Part shown: positions 30,143-32,242 of the stretch, piece after piece
Numbering within the stretch: the stretch's first letter is position 1
How the letters are laid out: each line of letters starts with the position of its first letter
Source: an uncultured Prevotella sp.
GTDB lineage: Bacteria; Bacteroidota; Bacteroidia; Bacteroidales; Bacteroidaceae
Direction of reading: 5' to 3'
Length of the DNA: 32,242 bases
Assembly: GCA_905236455.1 (NCBI GenBank)
Contig: CAJOPT010000088.1
Span: 1-32,242, forward strand
Position numbers and translations under genes: made by a program
Notes under the pieces: generated by a model
Told to the model about the DNA's origin: nothing
The model's input: the letters and a program-made list of their open reading frames with translations, nothing else
The model's database searches: none

Positions 30143-32242
30143 TTATTTGATTACCATTTTCTTACCGTTCACAATGTAGACACCCTTCGGCAAGTTCCTT
30201 ACAGAACCCTTGGATACGATCTGACCGCTTGTGTTGTATACATTCGTGTCAGCATCCATGATATTGACGTAAGCCTTGCCTGTAGGTAGCTCGACTCCGA
30301 TGAACCCTGTAGTGGTATTATCGTCGTCATCATCGTCATCATCAAACACCATTTCGTCTAAGGCATCGGACATACCAGTTGACAGCATACGAGCCTCAAC
30401 GCCCGTCTTCTTACGTAACCAACAATAACTGCCATTCACATCTGCTTGTGCGATATTCAGATATGTGAAATTACCTGAGCCATTTATGTACCAGTCGTCC
30501 TCCTTCAGTGCTCCTGCCGACTTCAGGAATGTTCCTGTCATAGTGAAATCATCGCAATGCGTGCCGGTAATCTCATCAATGGCAGTTGTCTCCAAGTATA
30601 CACCCTCGAACTTAGGATTGTCAACGGCGGCTGTCGGCTTAATAATCACAGGTGTTCCTGCAACAATCATCTTGTGCCAGTGGCGTATCATGTGGATGGT
30701 GTTGTTTTCAGTGACACCGTCTGTGATATCATCAAAGATTATAATATCGGTCTTAGCACCAAACTTCTTTTCTATCTGTGCAACGCTGACACTGAACGGC
30801 AGTACAAGCGTTGTCCAGTTTGTTGTGAAGTTACGTTTCAGGGTTACGTTTACAGGCTGGTCACCATATTCTGATACAGCTTCAGCTAATGTCTTGCTTG
30901 TTCCATCAACGGAGACAGATGTTGCGGTCTTGTCTATCTCCACTTCTGGACGTGTCTCAGTCTCTGTCGGCACGAACTGGAAGCCACGTATACCGATCTT
31001 CGAACCTTGTGCGAAGAAGAAGTAGGTCTTGCCAGCCTTCACCTCAAAGGTGTACTTGGCATAACCACCGGAAGCAAGTACGTATCCTGTACCGTCGTTA
31101 CTGTCATCAATCAGTCTTGCATCGTTCAGTGATATAGTAGATCCGGTGTGGATAGCGAACGGCTTGATAGGGTCACCGATGTTGACGTGGTTCTTATCGA
31201 GGTCGGCCTTGTACATCTGATAGATGGCTGCCGTCTCGGTAGTGTTCGGGCCCTTGTTGACGAGTTTCTTGTAATAAATAGATTTGTCGGCATTAGCAGG
31301 TACTGCAGACAACTTAGTGACGACAATGCCGCCAGATGGAACAGTGCTGAATAGTTTTCCGTCGCTTACTCTGATGTATTGTACGTATTCGCCTGTCTCA
31401 TCGTATTTGTCGTTTTCTTCACCAATCCATTTCGAGTTCTTCCAACCGTTCGAAGCAGCCGTTGCCTGAATCTTAGCCCAGTTCTCACTCAGTCGGGCAG
31501 AACTCCACAGCTGAGGAACGCCGTTCACAACCTTCACTTTCAGACTGTTTCCTTGCTCGTCGACCATATATACTGGACGTATACGGAGCACGTTGTCAAT
31601 GAAATACTGGTCGTCCTCATAGAGCAGGGCACCTTGTTGCAGACACCAGATGGTGAGGTCGCCGTCCTTCTCAGGCTCGAAACGAACGTAACCGCCTATG
31701 GCAGGAACCTTGAAGGTCTTCTCGTGAGTAGTTGCAGGTGTCGCATCATCTCCTGTATCCCTCGGAGTTGTCTTGTAGGAATATACGTGGTTATAGTTGT
31801 CACCATGTTCATCTTTTGCATTACCGTTACCAACACCCGTGTTGCTGATGTTCTTGATGCTGTAGTCACCGACATTTCCGATTGGAGCGCCGATAGCTGC
31901 GTCAGCAATAGTCATCTGTTCCCATGATGCAAGGTCGTAGCCACCGAAGGTTGCGGTGATATGCTCTTGTGCAAAGGTATAGTTTAATGTATTACCAGAA
32001 GCAAGAGAATGCGAGTTTACAATAGTTCCCGTATTGCGGACGTATAAGTTCTCTTCTGTAGAAATCACAAAACCGTCTTTAATATGTATACCTCTCTTAC
32101 CAACAGAGTCGGTCAGTGTATACTGGTTTGCCTCCCATACATAAGAATTAGCGTTATTAGTAATCTTAAACACAGCACTTGCGACATCGCTGCTTGCATC
32201 GTCAAGTTTGGTTATTGCCTTACCAGTTGTGTTCTTACCCAC
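30143..32242 (-). CDS. Large surface protein, 3' part (5' end outside the window)
   Basis: The frame is open to the window edge, so only the C-terminal 700 codons are visible; the first codon in view (GTG) is not evidence of a start. The visible region is Thr/Ser/Asn-rich with beta-strand-like segments and few Cys, typical of secreted Bacteroidota proteins. One stretch (KRNFTTNWTTLVLPFSVS) resembles a recurring element of Prevotella/Bacteroides surface proteins. The last 60 residues follow an Asp8 run and end VYNTSGQIVSKGSVRNLPKG plus VYIVNGKKMVIK. That tail resembles a type IX secretion sorting domain or the related Prevotella C-terminal tail. Function beyond cell-surface location is unknown. 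Confidence 0.82.
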   Translation of the reverse strand: MGKNTTGKAITKLDDASSDVASAVFKITNNANSYVWEANQYTLTDSVGKRGIHIKDGFVISTEENLYVRNTGTIVNSHSLASGNTLNYTFAQEHITATFGGYDLASWEQMTIADAAIGAPIGNVGDYSIKNISNTGVGNGNAKDEHGDNYNHVYSYKTTPRDTGDDATPATTHEKTFKVPAIGGYVRFEPEKDGDLTIWCLQQGALLYEDDQYFIDNVLRIRPVYMVDEQGNSLKVKVVNGVPQLWSSARLSENWAKIQATAASNGWKNSKWIGEENDKYDETGEYVQYIRVSDGKLFSTVPSGGIVVTKLSAVPANADKSIYYKKLVNKGPNTTETAAIYQMYKADLDKNHVNIGDPIKPFAIHTGSTISLNDARLIDDSNDGTGYVLASGGYAKYTFEVKAGKTYFFFAQGSKIGIRGFQFVPTETETRPEVEIDKTATSVSVDGTSKTLAEAVSEYGDQPVNVTLKRNFTTNWTTLVLPFSVSVAQIEKKFGAKTDIIIFDDITDGVTENNTIHMIRHWHKMIVAGTPVIIKPTAAVDNPKFEGVYLETTAIDEITGTHCDDFTMTGTFLKSAGALKEDDWYINGSGNFTYLNIAQADVNGSYCWLRKKTGVEARMLSTGMSDALDEMVFDDDDDDDDNTTTGFIGVELPTGKAYVNIMDADTNVYNTSGQIVSKGSVRNLPKGVYIVNGKKMVIK
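30320..30343 (-). repeat. GAY triplet tract encoding eight Asp
   Basis: Eight consecutive GAT/GAC codons encode an Asp8 linker between the main body of the surface protein and its C-terminal tail. The mixed codons reduce, but do not exclude, slippage. Confidence 0.85.

Overview
The window looks like chromosomal core-genome DNA from a member of the Bacteroidota, most likely Prevotella or a close relative in the Prevotellaceae. Three things point there. At least eight gene starts are preceded by the Bacteroidota sigma-ABfr promoter pair (TTTG about 19-21 bases before TAnnTTTG). Start codons sit in A-rich DNA, usually without a Shine-Dalgarno match. The gene set is typical of the phylum: a Bacteroidota-type LptE, an acyl-ACP thioesterase inside an ilv operon, a short-form ketol-acid reductoisomerase, a secreted C1 peptidase, and a surface protein ending in a GVYIVNGKK-type tail. 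I see no insertion sequence, prophage, integrase, CRISPR array or rRNA.

Layout. 1-3300 (minus): tRNA-His, then an envelope operon read right to left: sigma-54 activator, lptE, a TPR-like protein, secG. 3300-7200: a TerB-DnaJ co-chaperone (plus); a Nif3-like protein with a coiled-coil zinc-ribbon protein (minus); a secreted endonuclease/exonuclease/phosphatase-family protein (plus). 7300-12600 (plus): ffh, folD, a 59-residue TPR microprotein, then the four genes of a 2-oxoacid:ferredoxin oxidoreductase (delta, alpha, beta, gamma). 12690-13960: a highly expressed OmpA-type outer-membrane protein. 14080-20370 (plus): the branched-chain amino-acid genes ilvD, ilvB, ilvN, an acyl-ACP thioesterase, and ilvC with its own promoter and leader. 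20389-24153 (minus): recJ and recQ, overlapping by one base. 24194-26890 (minus): an M24 Xaa-Pro aminopeptidase followed by a secreted C1 peptidase. 26990-29078 (plus): thrS. 29087-32242 (minus): a secreted tandem SH3b protein, a non-coding gap, a small Gly/Pro-rich protein, and the 3' part of a large surface protein that runs off the window.

How the parts relate. The ilv operon makes the 2-oxoacid precursors of Val, Leu and Ile. The thioesterase inside it suggests a link between branched-chain precursor supply and fatty-acid release. The 2-oxoacid:ferredoxin oxidoreductase links 2-oxoacids to acyl-CoA and reduced ferredoxin, though its substrate cannot be read from sequence. RecJ and RecQ are a resection pair. 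The sigma-54 activator operon combines LPS-transport and Sec-export parts.

I found no clear new defence or mobile system. The least explained items are the ilvC leader with an out-of-frame upstream ORF, a recJ leader with two alternative pairings, the small PNTEVINVQ protein behind the surface protein, an inverted repeat filling the tRNA-His promoter spacer, an 11-bp inverted repeat in the gap at 29579-29901, and four different decayed short repeats at gene ends.
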